DNA from: Erinaceus europaeus
Taxonomy: Eukaryota; Chordata; Mammalia; Eulipotyphla; Erinaceidae
Reading direction: 5' to 3'
DNA length: 64,000 nucleotides
NCBI RefSeq assembly: GCF_950295315.1
Contig: NC_080168.1
Location: forward strand, 3,243,074 to 3,307,073
Shown: positions 33,690 to 44,767 of the stretch, in pieces
How the letters are laid out: each line of letters begins with the position of its first letter
How positions within the stretch are numbered: position 1 is the stretch's first letter
The notes under the pieces: model-generated
What the model saw: only the letters and a program-made list of their open reading frames with translations
What the model was told of the DNA's origin: nothing
Database searches by the model: none
Made by a program: the position numbers and the translations under genes

Positions 33690-33911
33690 TTCTTTGTTTA
33701 ATTTTTTTTATTATCTTTATTTATTTATTGGATAGAGACAGCCAGAAGTTGAGGAGGAAGGGGTTGACAGAGAGGGAGAGAGACAAAGAGACACTTGCAG
33801 CACGACTTCACCACTTGTGAAAGGTCCCCCTGCTGGTGGGGGCCAGCGGTTCAAATCTGAGTTCTCGCACATTGTGATATGTCCACTCAAACAGGTCTGC
33901 CACCACTGGCA
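33690..33911 (-). mobile_element. SINE-D
   Basis: T-run, TTATCTTTATTTATTTATTGG, inverted body, GGGGGCCAGCGGTTCAAATC, head end CCACCACTGGCAA. Confidence 0.88.
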
Positions 33912-34479
33912 ACACACACTCAGTATACTTCTATAGTAAGGGATATTCTTAAACAAATACTTTGTCCATCATCTGAATCTGCATGACAGAAGCATGATAA
34001 AAGTTTCATTTTGCCTTAATTAAAAAAATATATACTTACAATTTTTGAACAATGATGCATATATTATTGAGGTAGCTATGATTGTGGAAGTTGAAAACGA
34101 AGATAAAAAAAATGATGCTAGCTTTCTTTCAAAATATGAGAGGGTTTTGTAGAAGAAAGACTTATGATAGCTATGCATATCCAGATTGCAGAGCTGGGAG
34201 TAGTGGAATCAAACACCACAAGTGCTTTTTGATACAATAGAGGGAACATTTTTTCTATTAATGTCAGTGGCATATATATATTACAACAAAACAGCTGGTA
34301 TCCTAGAAGAAATTTTCAGTTGTGATCGGACATTGGCTAAGGTGAGCTACATCAGCCCCAATTCAACAAGTCTAACAATTTTGTGATTTTATAGGAATAG
34401 CAAAAAAAGAGAACACAACAAGACAAGACTCGGATTACTTTGGGGACTCACTAAGTCACGGGTGAGTGCAAACACATTT

Positions 34480-34513
<34 letters not shown>

Positions 34514-35178
34514 ACACTTTACTTTATACTCTTTTTATTATCATTATTCCTAGTCAAAGAAGACTTATTTAAGTATGTAATTATAGTAATATGTTTGTCT
34601 TATTTGCTGTTATATCACAGAAATATCTTAACTATTCCTGTGCAAGTAATGTCTTCGTCCACCACTTTACATATGACATGAACACAAAGTATCGATTCTA
34701 ATTCATGAAATCCTCAACATTTGTGATATGTCAAGTATCTAGGTTGAGATGATGAACAATGGAGAAGTGAAGATGGTGCCTTTAGAACTTTTGCAACGTT
34801 GTCTTGGAAGAAGGATACCATTCCCATTGTATTACTACTTGTACAGATATATGGAGTTTCATCTATCAACAACTTTGACATCTGTAATGACTCTCCATAT
34901 TACTAGAAGTCTTTCCTGTAATAGGGGAGTAGTGAATGGATAGTCTCAGGGCATGCTCAGGTCCTCTGTGTTTGGGGAAGCTATTATAAAATCAATGTAC
35001 CATCAAGTAACTTTTTAGAGAATAGAAATAAATGGACACAACCCCCTTGTGAATGACTAAGTCACCATTTCAAGAAATGTTTACAGGACAGTTCATTAGA
35101 CATGCATATTTCCCTTTGTTATTTATTTAAATTTGAAAGAATAGTGATTCACCAGTAGTTAAAAAGTTTTTTTATATA
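33912..35178. other. AT-rich unique DNA
   Basis: Holds a (CA)n tract at 34489-34511. No gene signal over about 1.27 kb. Confidence 0.4.
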
Positions 35179-35179
35179 C

Positions 35180-35392
35180 AGCTCAGACTTTGCAAAGAGC
35201 ATGTTTGATTGACTCTGCAATAATATTTGAGTCAGATGTCATGGCCCTTACTTAAACAAGAAAAAAGAAAGTGCAGAGAAGGTAAGTAACTTGCTTGGTC
35301 TATATGCCCTAGGTAAATGTAAAACTTAGAATCTGAAATCAACTTGATATTCAGGCCAAACTCATGTTTTTTATCATTGCCAATTGCCTAAT
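35180..35392 (+). mobile_element. MIR fragment (3' part)
   Basis: GTGCAGAGAAGGTAAGTAACTTGC followed by AAAACTTAGAATCTGAAATCAA and CCAAACTCATG keeps the MIR order. Confidence 0.6.
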
Positions 35393-35469
35393 AAAAATAT
35401 ACAGATTTTTAATTTACTGCAATTCTGTCATCTTAATTGCATCAATTATTTATACTTATGAAACTAATG

Positions 35470-35660
35470 TTTATTATAGATTGACTATTCATAGTTTCAT
35501 GCACTAAATGCTTAACATGTATTATCTTTAATCTTAATAATAGCCCCACAAAGAATGTATAATTATTAGCATTCTGGAATTAGAAACTTGAACATGGAAG
35601 CAGAGGAATACGACATAAATTGTGCATGTGATTCTTAAAGAACAAATCAAGATTTGAATT
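35470..35660 (+). mobile_element. MIR fragment (core)
   Basis: GCACTAAATGCTTAACATGT, ATTATCTTTAATCTTAATAATAGCCCCACAAAG and GTATAATTATTAGCATTC match the MIR core (tandem old SINE relics here). Confidence 0.65.
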
Positions 35661-35980
35661 CAGATACTGGAGGTTCGGGAATCTATTCTTGTAATCCTTG
35701 CCCTAGACTTATATTAATGTCTTGCAATCCCAAACAAAAGCACAAACTAAGCTTTGACCTTGAAATGTGGCACTAATATATTGATATGTAATTACCGAGT
35801 AGGGACTCAAAATACAGTTTTACTGGGTGTCTTGACTTCAAACAGCTTTATGTACTAGGTGAATCAGGTTAAATAAACATTTTCCTTTGCCTTGAGTTGT
35901 GTTTAAGAACCTATATTTTCTATGTAACAAGACTGACTCTTTGAAAAAAGTCAATTTTATCTATTCTATTAAAAACACAC
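35661..35980. other. Unique DNA
   Basis: No gene signal. Confidence 0.4.
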
Positions 35981-35983
35981 CGA

Positions 35984-36325
35984 TTGGGGGTTGGGAGGTA
36001 GTGCAGCGGGTTAAGTGCACATGGCACAAAGCACAAGGATCCTGGTTTGAGCCCCCAGCTCCCCACCTGTAGGAGAGTCACTTCACAGGTGGTGAAACAG
36101 GTCTGCAGGTGTCTGTCTTTCTCTGCTCCTCTCTGTCTTCCCCTACCCTCTCCATTTCACTCTGTCCTATCCAACAACGAATGACATCAACAACAACAAT
36201 AATAACCACAACAAGGCTACAACAATAGGGCAACAAAAAAGGGGAAAAAATGGCCTCCAGGAGCAGTGGATTCATGGCTCAGGCACTGAGCCTCAGCAAT
36301 AACCCTGGAGGAAAAAGAAAACACT
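35984..36325 (+). mobile_element. Long SINE-A, full length
   Basis: GGGGGTTGGGAGGTAGTGCA head, GGTTTGAGCCCCC B box, CT body, CAACAACAATAATAACC, then the 3' module GGCCTCCAGGAGCAGTGG...AATAACCCTGGAGG. Flanks AAAACACACCGATT / AAAACACTGATT. Confidence 0.93.
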
Positions 36326-37826
36326 GATTATCTTCAATAAGAATAAATTAACTGTAATGCTTCCCTACAAAATTATGTTTTCTGTCCAGTGTAAACATAT
36401 GGAGTCGGGGTCAACATTTTAAATACAGACTCAGATTATTTTAGAAAGATAACTTAAAGTAACAACTTAACATTACTTTAAACTTTGATAAAAATAAAAT
36501 AAATGGACATCTTGCTTGCCTTTGAAGATCCTTTCATTAATCTCAGATTGCCATCTGAAATTTTAATTAGTGATTTAAAATGTGCTTCCACAGAGAACCT
36601 TGTCCAAGTTGTCTGTTTCTGCCAAATTAAACTATTAAACCCAGTAACCTAATTAAATCCCTTTTAGTTTTTAGTCAATATCTTATTTACATTCATATTT
36701 CTCAAGAAGCTTGATTAATTTTCTGGATGCTGGATGCAATGCTTTCTTCTACTTTCCCATTTATCTTTTTTTTTTCTTTCTTTCTTTCTTTCTTTCTTTT
36801 TTTTTTTTTTTGTAAGAGGAAAGGCTATCTCTCCTACAAGAACATGGAGACAGAATGAAATAAATAGAGATAGCTTGGGGGTATATTCCTTGGCTCCATC
36901 AGCACTGGGTGGATAGGAAAGTTGAACAATCAGCCTGAAACATTCGAGAGGTTCAGGATGCTGCCATAAGAGACGTGAAATTGTGTCATTGACCTATACT
37001 TAGTGGTCCTACTCTTTCTTCTCTGGTACCCTGGTCGCCTGCATAACATTGATCACAGTTAGTGAAATTTACAGTGAGTTGTCCAAACCCAAAAGAAGGA
37101 TCCCTATTCTAGAGAATTAAATAGTCACACACAACTTGTGAAAATGGTGGAGCAGAACCTTAGATGGGGGTGAGAATTATGTGCAGACTCCTGTCATGGA
37201 GAGATGAAAAGTTGTGCCCATGTTTCAACAACTGTACTGTAAACCAGTGTTCCCTCAAGAAAAATATTTGGAAAATAAACGTAAGAAAATTTGTACAAAT
37301 AACTTCTTCAATTATTGACTTGTGATGTTCTCCGTTGCTTAATAGATCAATGGGTAGTCCATTCCCAGAGGCAAGTACTTCCAGTTATTTTATACATCTA
37401 CATACAAATACATTAAATGCATTATACATACATATGTATTTCTTAATAAATTAAGATTTAATTCCCCATTATAGAAGATAATGATTTAGCTGTTCAATAA
37501 TCTTTCGACACGTATCCACATACCACTCCATAGTCAAATCATAATTCCATTTTCCTAGTTGAGTCATTGTATACTCTTGATTATATAATCAATGTTTTAC
37601 ATATATAAACTATAGATTATATATATATATATACACACAAACATATAGTCTATACATGACCTATGCTTATGACCTATATAACATATAAATATTGGATTGT
37701 TGGAAAAGTTATGACATTTTTCTGTTTTTCTAGGCAAAAATGAATCATCACACAATATGAAACCTACATATAAAACATGTATATGGTGAATATATATTGC
37801 ATATAATATTTTTCTTTATATATTGG
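36326..37826. other. Long AT-rich unique block
   Basis: Contains a T-rich (TTTC)n at 36773-36811 and a (TA)n at 37617-37633. Homeodomain-like TAATTA/ATTAAT sites cluster at 36540-36720 (see findings). No gene. Confidence 0.45.
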
Positions 37827-37827
37827 T

Positions 37828-37985
37828 ATTTATTGATTTTCATGAGAAACCATGATCTGAGCACTGCTCAGAGGCATCTGGGGTTGTTGGAGTTAAACCT
37901 GGGTTCTCTGAGGCCTCAGATACATTAAGTCTGGTATGCTCCCACTGGAATATCTCCTCAGACCTATATGAAGTTGACAGTTGTT
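37828..37985 (-). mobile_element. SINE-B, minus strand
   Basis: TTTATTGATTTTCATGAGAA, GAGCACTGCTCAG, GGAGTTAAACCTGGG (inverted B box), CTCAGACC head end. Confidence 0.7.
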
Positions 37986-38077
37986 TGTTTTGATTTGTGT
38001 TTTTTCATTTCTGTTCTAAGTCAACTTTTCATCTACAGAGAGGATAAAAAAGATACATCAGTACCAATGATTCCTTG

Positions 38078-38156
38078 ATTTATTATTATTTATTTACTTA
38101 TTATTGGATAGTGCACTTAACTAGGTGCAATACTGCCTCTCCCCAGCAACCCCTTA
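38078..38156 (-). mobile_element. SINE-D remnant with its middle deleted
   Basis: Inverted tail TTATTTACTTATTATTGGATAG joined directly to the inverted head TGCACTTAACTAGGTGCAA...CTGCCTC; the body is missing. Confidence 0.55.
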
Positions 38157-38430
38157 AATATGGACAGACTTATGACTATTGGTAGCCATGACATTATGTG
38201 AGTTCCTAGACGTAGACACACCTTGGGGCATTCATGATTACATCAGCTTTATTGAGGTTTTTCCATTTGTTTGTCTTGCTTTGCTCTTGGACACTTGGCT
38301 CTTGGCACCAAGTCAGTGTGCTGTGAAGATAAGCAACCAGTTCAGTGGAGACACCCATACCAACTCACCAAAACTTGGAACTCATTCCCTTGACTGGCTC
38401 AGATTCCCACCCCTGCTCCATTCAATTCAA
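38157..38430 (+). mobile_element. Possible MLT1/MaLR LTR fossil
   Basis: TGTGAGTTCCTAG, TTGCTCTTGGACACTTGGCTC and GTGTGCTGTGAAGATAAGC recall the ordered blocks of mammalian MLT1-type LTRs. The 111-codon frame at 38179-38514 is probably incidental. Confidence 0.4.
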
Positions 38431-38640
38431 GGTACGTGGAGCAGAGAAGTCATCTTGACTCAGTCTTACCCAAATCACACATTTGCTCATAAAGCATATG
38501 ATTTGAAAGTTTAAGGAAAAATTGAAAATGGTTTGTTTCTTATATCTCACCTAGTAATGAGATCATCTACTTATTATCCATTCTTCTCCTACAGACTTGA
38601 ACTGCTCAACATTAAAAAAACAAAAAAGAAAATTACATAG
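38431..38640. other. Unique DNA
   Basis: No gene signal. Confidence 0.35.
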
Positions 38641-38644
38641 TAAA

Positions 38645-38880
38645 ACCTCAGTGGATGCTGGACTATTGCAGTGTATCTGGGGACTCAGAAAGAGGAGGAG
38701 AGGAGTAAGAGGGGGAATTTAGAGGTCTAAGGCCCTTTGATGGAGTCAGATGAAGTTCTGGTAGAGGTTGAGATGTACTGGCATTTGTCTTAGAGAATGG
38801 GTTAAATGTCCCTCTGTAGCAACCATAATCCTGTAAATCAACATTTTCTCAATAAAGTGACACTGAACTTAAAAAAGGAA
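38645..38880 (+). mobile_element. Unclassified retroposon 3' end
   Basis: CCTGTAAATCAACATTTTCTC, AATAAAGTGAC and an A-rich end at 38870 look like a retroposed 3' UTR; relation to L1/X uncertain. Confidence 0.35.
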
Positions 38881-39345
38881 AGAGGTAACTACTTGTTAAT
38901 ATAGGAGGAGAGGCAATAGTAATAGCATTTCTTGTGTGATTTGAGTGGACTTTTCTAATTAATAAAACATTAACTTGCTCACTCATTTATTTTTCTTATA
39001 CAATAGATATCCGAGTATCTACTGTGCACTAGACATCCTGGTAAGCCTTTGCAAAGTTTATATAATAATATAGAGCATGGGCTTTAAACACATTTTTAAA
39101 GTTGTTCATATAATTGAAAGATTTGATAAAAGAATTTGGTCTTCTAGAGAATTACAGAATGGAGAAATCTGGGGTTGGCTTATGTTAGTATCAATATAAA
39201 ATTCTTCAGGAGAGAAAATACCCAGTCTCCTAGTCTAGGTGTTTATACATGTAAATCTCTACATTTATTTTAGTAATGCTTTAACATTTCTATTTTATAA
39301 AACATAAAATCTCAGAATTAGAGCTTATCATCCAGATATGTGTGT
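38881..39345. other. Unique DNA with a short MIR-like piece
   Basis: GAGTATCTACTGTGCACTAGACATCC at 39012-39037 resembles the MIR core start. No gene. Confidence 0.4.
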
Positions 39346-39347
39346 AT

Positions 39348-39450
39348 AAGTTACCAAACCCACAACCAAAGTCATAGCACTCCTCACCCCCACACCCAGA
39401 AATACTGTAGTTCTCACAAAGCCTGAAAACACAGTTTGGTTACCTTTTTT
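39348..39450 (-). mobile_element. L1-type 3' UTR fragment
   Basis: Inverted, it has TGTGAGAACTACAGTATTTC and GGGTGTGGGGGTGAGG then GGTAACTTATACACA, resembling the ends at 24.9 and 25.9 kb. Confidence 0.45.
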
Positions 39451-39930
39451 TTTTTTTTTTTAACATGTCTGTGTTAGTCACTGGCATAAAGCCCTTATGT
39501 TCTAGAGTCCTGTGCCCTGTGCACTCAACCAACTCCCAGGGCCAAGGTCATTTTTCTGATAGCAACTGTATACAACACATTCTATGATGGTTTTGCACTG
39601 ATTTATTTGTTTGTTACGGTTGTCTTTGAAAGTCGAGGATTCATTATCTTTTCTCTGTCTCTTTGTACAGTGCAATTTTGCAAGACATGTTTTATAAGTT
39701 ATTTTTGTTGCTCCTACCACAAATTTTGTGTTCTCATTACTTACAGAGTGGAAAACAAAATAGCCACACTTCAAAGCTATCCTCAAAGACCATCCCTTGG
39801 GACTTCCCCTGCTGTACATTATGATGTTCTTTTCATTTGGTGCATCACTTAAATGCAGACTTTCCAAAACCAAATTACAAGGGGTAGTTTCTGCCTAACT
39901 GCTCTCAGAAACATTCTTAGTATTGCTCCT
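39451..39930. other. Unique DNA left of the second LTR
   Basis: Overlapping short frames on both strands at 39502-39873; neither translation is recognised. Confidence 0.35.
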
Positions 39931-40386
39931 TGTCAGGCATTAAGCTAGCACCCCTTGCTCCATCCTGCACTGCTGATACTATGTCCTATTTACATAATCA
40001 TTATTTTGTCTGAAAGATCCCCACCCATCCCATCTTGATCTATCTTCTTTCTACCTCGAGACCCGCCCTGCCTGCAGGGTAACATTAATCCCACTGTTTA
40101 AAACCCTCGCAACAGTTGCTAAAGAAGCTTCTACCTTCCCAGGGTGCTTTTGCCTTGCTCCACTCCCTTCCCTAGCCACTTCTGTTTCCAACTTGCTACT
40201 TCCGGTTTTATTTTATAAAAGCACTGGCTCTCTGATCAATGGATCTCTTTTGCATTACCACACTGCCATGAGTTCCTGAATCATCTATCTTCCACATTGC
40301 TGAGTGAGTAGCAGCCCAGGCTGAGAGTTCTCTCCAACCCAGAGAGCACGTGCCTAGGTAAGAAGCACCCCCATGCTAGCCTGGCA
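39931..40386 (+). mobile_element. Solo LTR, longer member of the same ERV family
   Basis: Begins TGTCAGGCATTA and ends GCCTGGCA, so TG...CA termini are kept. Flanks GCTCCT (39925-39930) and GCTCGT (40387-40392) are a 6-bp duplication with one mismatch. A TATA box TATAAAA at 40214-40220 is followed about 20 bp on by ATCAATGGA, where the shorter LTR has ATCAATAAA; the polyadenylation signal is lost here. Blocks AACAGTTGCTA, ACTTCCGGTT and CTCTGATCAAT are shared with the LTR at 8.85 kb. No internal retroviral sequence. Confidence 0.88.
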
Positions 40387-40505
40387 GCTCGTAACCGTGA
40401 TCCTACTTTTAACACTTATTCCATTACATATCCTTCATTGAGTAATGCAAGTTGATCACGGATATGTCTTATCACTCTTATTCTGACAAAAAAAAAAAAA
40501 AAAAA
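40387..40505. other. Unassigned DNA ending in A18
   Basis: The A-run at 40488-40505 may be the tail of an unrecognised retroposon. Confidence 0.35.
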
Positions 40506-41082
40506 GCGGGGGGGTGGGAGCAGGGTCAAGATGGCTGCATGCACACAGCACCTAGGTTGGCCCTGCTCAGAACACACTTCAAATCCTGGCAAATCTAAGT
40601 GGAAGCAAAATTTCTAGGCCAGCAGGAAAGAAACTACAGAAGAGAGGACTGCAATAAACCAGAATGGAACATTATGAGCCATCTGTGAATTGACAAAAAG
40701 GATACAGAAAAGGACAACTAAGCAGCACTGAGTTGAAGACACTGTTAGGACATCGTCCTGACTTCTCTGGGCAGACTGTGTGTCCCAGAGCCTAACCACC
40801 CAGAGCCCTACCCAACTAGGGAGCCGACAGACTGGGGTTTATAGATCCACCTATCAATGCCCACATCCAGCAGAGAAGCAATTACTGAAGCCATAACTTT
40901 CACCTTCTGCACCTCATAAAGCACTTTTGGTCCATACTCCCAGAGGGATAAAGAATAGGGAAGCTTCCAGTGGAGGGAATGATGGGACATGAAACTCTGG
41001 TGGTGGAAAGTGTATGGAAATGTATCACTCTCATCCCACAATCTTGTTAATCATTATGAAATTACTAATAAAAAAAAACAAA
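40506..41082 (+). mobile_element. X-related retroposon with a different 5' half
   Basis: Starts GGGAGCAGGGTCAAGATGGC, unlike full-length X. From about 40755 it matches X: CCTGACTTCTCTGGGCAGAC, CAGCAGAGAAGCAATTACTG, CACCTTCTGCACC, CTCCCAGAGGGATAAAGAAT, then ACTCTGGTGGTGGAAAGTG and a 3' end CTAATAAAAAAAAAC. No frame over 77 codons. Confidence 0.75.
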
Positions 41083-41508
41083 CTCCAATCCTTTTTTAAA
41101 ACAAGTCATTCCATGTATTTATAGGAGAATGAAATGTACAAATCAAACTAAATTCTTGTCTACATAAAGTGTGATGATCAAAATAAAACTATACTAGCCA
41201 CAACTGACATTTTCAGTTTCCTGAGGTAGTAACTAGGGCAATGGGATATACCATCCTTGAATGAAGGAAGAAAAACCATTCAAGTCAATCACAGATCCCT
41301 GCCATCATGCCTCAGATTCTTTCTTTGCACAGTCTCTAGACTACCAATCCACCAATGCCATACCAACAAATCACATATGTGAGTTTAAACCCCATTCAAA
41401 TTCTCAGTCAGTCTATACATTAGCAAGTGTATAAATTTTGAAGAAAGCACAGATGTAAACATCCAAGCACAAATGAGGTGATGATTATTATTCTTTATTG
41501 CTAATATA
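41083..41508. other. Unique DNA
   Basis: No gene signal. Confidence 0.4.
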
Positions 41509-41509
41509 T

Positions 41510-41511
41510 AT

Positions 41512-41586
<75 letters not shown>
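41510..41586. repeat. (ATATAC)n hexanucleotide array
   Basis: About 12 near-perfect units. It is responsible for the alternating Y-T / M-Y artefact frames on both strands. Confidence 0.95.
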
Positions 41587-41587
<1 letters not shown>

Positions 41588-41659
41588 GTAGTTTTTTACT
41601 TTCTGCTTATCGAGTGCACACCTTTGGTTTATAAAGTCTTCATAGAAATTCATCTTTCT

Positions 41660-41940
41660 GGGAGTCGGGCCATAGCACAGTGGGTTAAGCTCACATGGCA
41701 CAAAGCGCAAGGACCAACATGAGGATCCCGGTTGGAGCCCCTGGCTCCCCACCTGCAGGGGAGTCATTCATTTCACAGGCAGTGAAGCAGGTCTGCAGGT
41801 GTCTGTCTTTCTCTCCCCCTCTCTGCCTTCCCCTCCTCTCTCCATTTCTCTCTGTCCTATCTAACAGTGAAGACATCAATAACAACAATAAAAACAAGGG
41901 CAACCAAAAGGAAATAAATAGATAAATATTTTTTAAAAAC
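41660..41940 (+). mobile_element. SINE-A
   Basis: GGGAGTCGGGCCATAGCACA head, B box GGTTGGAGCCCC, CT body, CAATAACAACAATAAAAAC tail. A 5-bp insertion lies in GAGTCATTCATTTCACAGG. Confidence 0.93.
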
Positions 41941-41950
41941 TGCAAAAAAA

Positions 41951-43165
41951 AAAAGAAGAAGAGGAGGAGAGGAGGAGATATAGAACTGGTAGCAATAGCC
42001 AGAGCTGTTACTATTGTTCCTCTTCTCCTGGTGGAATTAGGTATCACTTATATTATGTGACTTATATGGACCAATATAACAAGATGTATATGGGGAGGAG
42101 TGAAGGATTTACTTCCAGAAAGATGTCTTGCTGATATAGTATCAGGTTAGTCATTATTCTTCCTATTTGTCAGAGCAGTATAAATATGGGAGCTCTGCCA
42201 TACTAAGTCCCTGGGTGACGCTATAGAGAAACAGAGAGTGACTCAAGTCCCTGGTGGAAACATGTCTGTGTTGTCATAAGTCATTTAAGTTTGAGGGTCT
42301 TTTGTTACTGCAGCACTATCTAACCCATTCTGACAGATATGTAGGATTTTTTTTTCTATGTTTCAAGCATTGGCAGACTTGTCTGATGGAAAACAAATAA
42401 TGACAACATAGCTGGAGAGAATATTGGATTGAAAAATCACTTAAGACTAGCATAACCCCTTCTCAATGCTCTCCAGTCAGGTAAGTGCAAAGCTCTCTGC
42501 TGTCTTGAACTCTTTTTTCCTAGCATTATATGGACCCTCACAAGTCTTAGAAATAAACAGATTGATTTGAAGTCCAGGGAGAGTATAGAATCAGATTCAG
42601 TCATTCAAGGTAGAAGCCTAAATGCAGAAAGGGGTCAGGTTTACTGGAACACACGTTAGAAAGAGTCTAGTAGTTCTAGAAAATGAGTTGCAAGAAATTC
42701 TACATGGGTTCTGAGGTTTTCAAAAGTCAGTGACTATATATTTTGGTACATTGAGCATCTACACTAAAATATAACTGTCAGGCCAACAAAGAATGAAATC
42801 TCATGAGCAAAGGAGAAATACCTCCAGCCTGATTTTCCTAGTAGGTCACATTTTGTGGATTCTTCACAAAGCCACTTCTGTGAAATTTCTCTGATAAATC
42901 CTGTCCACTTGTTTCAACGGCCTCACATGTGGATGGTTCTCATTAAGATGAAGTATCTCTGTTGAAGTTTTGCATTCTCAACCTACACTGCTAATGTGAT
43001 TGTGCTTATAATAATTAAATTCCTACAAGCTTTACTTCCTATCTTATCTTAAATGCAATTAATATCATCTAGCGTAATCATAGATGCATTTGGCCCATAT
43101 ATTTGGCTTCCAGTGGCTATATTAAAGTTATCTGTCATCTTTAACTTATCATTCACACAGTGATC
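41951..43165. other. Long unique block
   Basis: About 1.2 kb with no recognised repeat. TAATTAAAT and GCAATTAAT lie near 43010-43065 (see findings). No gene. Confidence 0.45.
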
Positions 43166-43167
43166 CA

Positions 43168-43330
43168 TCCTTTTTTTTTAACCAGTTTACTTTGTATAGA
43201 CACAGAAAAAAATTGAGAGAGAAGTAGAAGATTAAGAAGGAAAGATGGAGACATCTATAACACTGTTTCACTTCTTGTGACATGTCCACCTTATATGTGG
43301 TCACCCAGGGCTTGATCTCAGGGGGATTCA
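43168..43330 (-). mobile_element. Diverged SINE-D-like element
   Basis: T-run, AAATTGAGAGAGAAG purine body, TTTCACTTCTTGTGAC, CAGGGCTTGATCTCAG inverted B box. Confidence 0.5.
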
Positions 43331-43690
43331 TTCTTTAATAGTCACTATTTCCATTCTTTCACATTTTTTATAATTGTCTTTTGCTATTTTGGTCCTTGAA
43401 TTTGTCTTTAGCTTTTGGGAGCAATGTTCTCAAACTATGCACTTATAACCTTTCTTGCTCTAGCAATGTTTAGAGAGGTCTTTTCTATTTTATCTCAGGA
43501 AAAAAGACAGTCAAAAGTCAAGTGAAATCCGATTAAGTGAATAAATAATTTAATAATTTTGTATTCTACTCTGTAATTTCATCTATTGCAGGTGTAAGTG
43601 TATTAAGTACAAATATGAGAACACAGGATATCTGTGTGTATGTGTGTGTGTGTATCTTAGTTATCTATATACTTACTTTCAAATTACAAC
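43331..43690. other. AT-rich DNA
   Basis: Short (GT)n at 43635-43652. No gene. Confidence 0.4.
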
Positions 43691-43693
43691 AAA

Positions 43694-43862
43694 TTACAAT
43701 TTCTTTCTTTCTTTCTTTTTCTCTTTTGCCTTCAGGGTTCTTTCTGGAGCTCAATGCTGGCACTATGAATCCACTACTGCTAGAGGCCTTTTTTTTTTTT
43801 TTTTTTTGCATTGTGTTGGATAGAAACAGAGAGAAATTGAGAGAAGAGAGGAAGAAAGAGTA
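43694..43862 (-). mobile_element. SINE 3' half, minus strand
   Basis: (TTTC)n, then the inverted 3' module (CAGGGTTCTTTCTGGAGCTC, ATGAATCCACTACTGC), T-run at 43791-43808 and AAACAGAGAGAAATTGAGAG. Head absent; X starts at its border. Confidence 0.75.
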
Positions 43863-44760
43863 CCTTGCCCTCAATGTGGAACAACAATGGTAGAGAATGT
43901 TCCATCCTTCTAAGGAAGGCTGGACAATAGATTCTATGTTACACCTGAGGAAGATGGGTCCTGAAATTGGAGCAGGTTGGAAGATTCCTACTCATGACCA
44001 CAAAATGTGAGCTCAGACCTATAGGGATGCAGAGGTCACATAGGCTCCTAAGCTGAATATGAGCCCCAGGTCAAATCAATGGGGTTTACAGTCAACAATA
44101 TTAATATAACTTTCCCATATTTGGGAGCTACTCTCTTCCCCTAATCCAACTTCCTAGACCTTTTTCCAGCCATGACATCATCTCCCCAGATAACAACTTG
44201 GAACCACTTGCATATCAGAGGTCAGGCTCAGGAAAAAACTAGTATAGTCATGGGCCCTTTGGAATATAGCTAAAATAGGCCTAGTAGCTATCTTCAAAAT
44301 GGAGACCACAAATCTTTATCTGTAATATTCCAGCCTTTAGGTTCATGATTAGTCAACAATTTGTTTGGCTTTATATGTTAACTCTCTTTTCAGCCACCAG
44401 GTTCCAGATGCTAGCATGATGTCAACTGAACTTTCCTGGACAGAGGATCCCACCAATGTGTCCTGGAGCTCCACTTCCCCAGAGTCCCACACCACTAGGG
44501 AAAGAGAGAGACAGGCTGGGAGTATGGACCGACCAGTCAACGCCATGTTCAGCGGGGAAGCAATTACAGAAGCCAGACCTTCCACCTTCTGCATCCCATA
44601 ATGTTCCTTGGTCCAGGCTCCTAGAGGGATAAAGAATTCAAGAAAGCTATCAGGGGAGGGAAGGGGTTATGGAGATCTGGTGGCAGGAATTGTGTGGAAT
44701 TGTAACATTCTTTTCCTATGTTTTTTGTCAGTGTTTCCTTTTTATAAATAAAAATTAAAA
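43863..44760 (+). mobile_element. Retroposon X, full-length representative (~0.9 kb)
   Basis: Starts near TTGCCCTCAATGTGGAACAA and ends AAATAAAAATTAAAAAA. Ordered blocks: GGTCCTGAAATTGGAGCAGG; GTGAGCTCAGACC; CATGACATCATCTCCCCAGA; GGAATATAGCTAAAATAGGC; CAGCCACCAGGTTCCAGATG; CATGTTCAGCGGGGAAGCAA; CTTCTGCATCCC; a G-rich stretch; GATCTGGTGGCAGGAATTGT; TTTTTATAAATAAAAATT. The minus-strand copy at 56325-57220 has the same extent, so this is a genuine unit length. The longest frame is about 80 codons and not shared between copies, so it is non-autonomous. It has no pol III A/B boxes that I can see. Confidence 0.85.
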
Positions 44761-44767
44761 AAAAAAG

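Noticed and set aside
38179..38514. 111-codon open frame
   Set aside because: Overlaps a probable MLT1-like LTR fossil; no recognisable domain.
39502..39873. 123-codon minus-strand frame with an overlapping 81-codon plus frame
   Set aside because: No motif, no splice or promoter context, and comparable frames occur by chance elsewhere in the window.
41385..41767. Alternating M-Y, I-C and Y-T frames
   Set aside because: Translation of the (ATATAC)n array.
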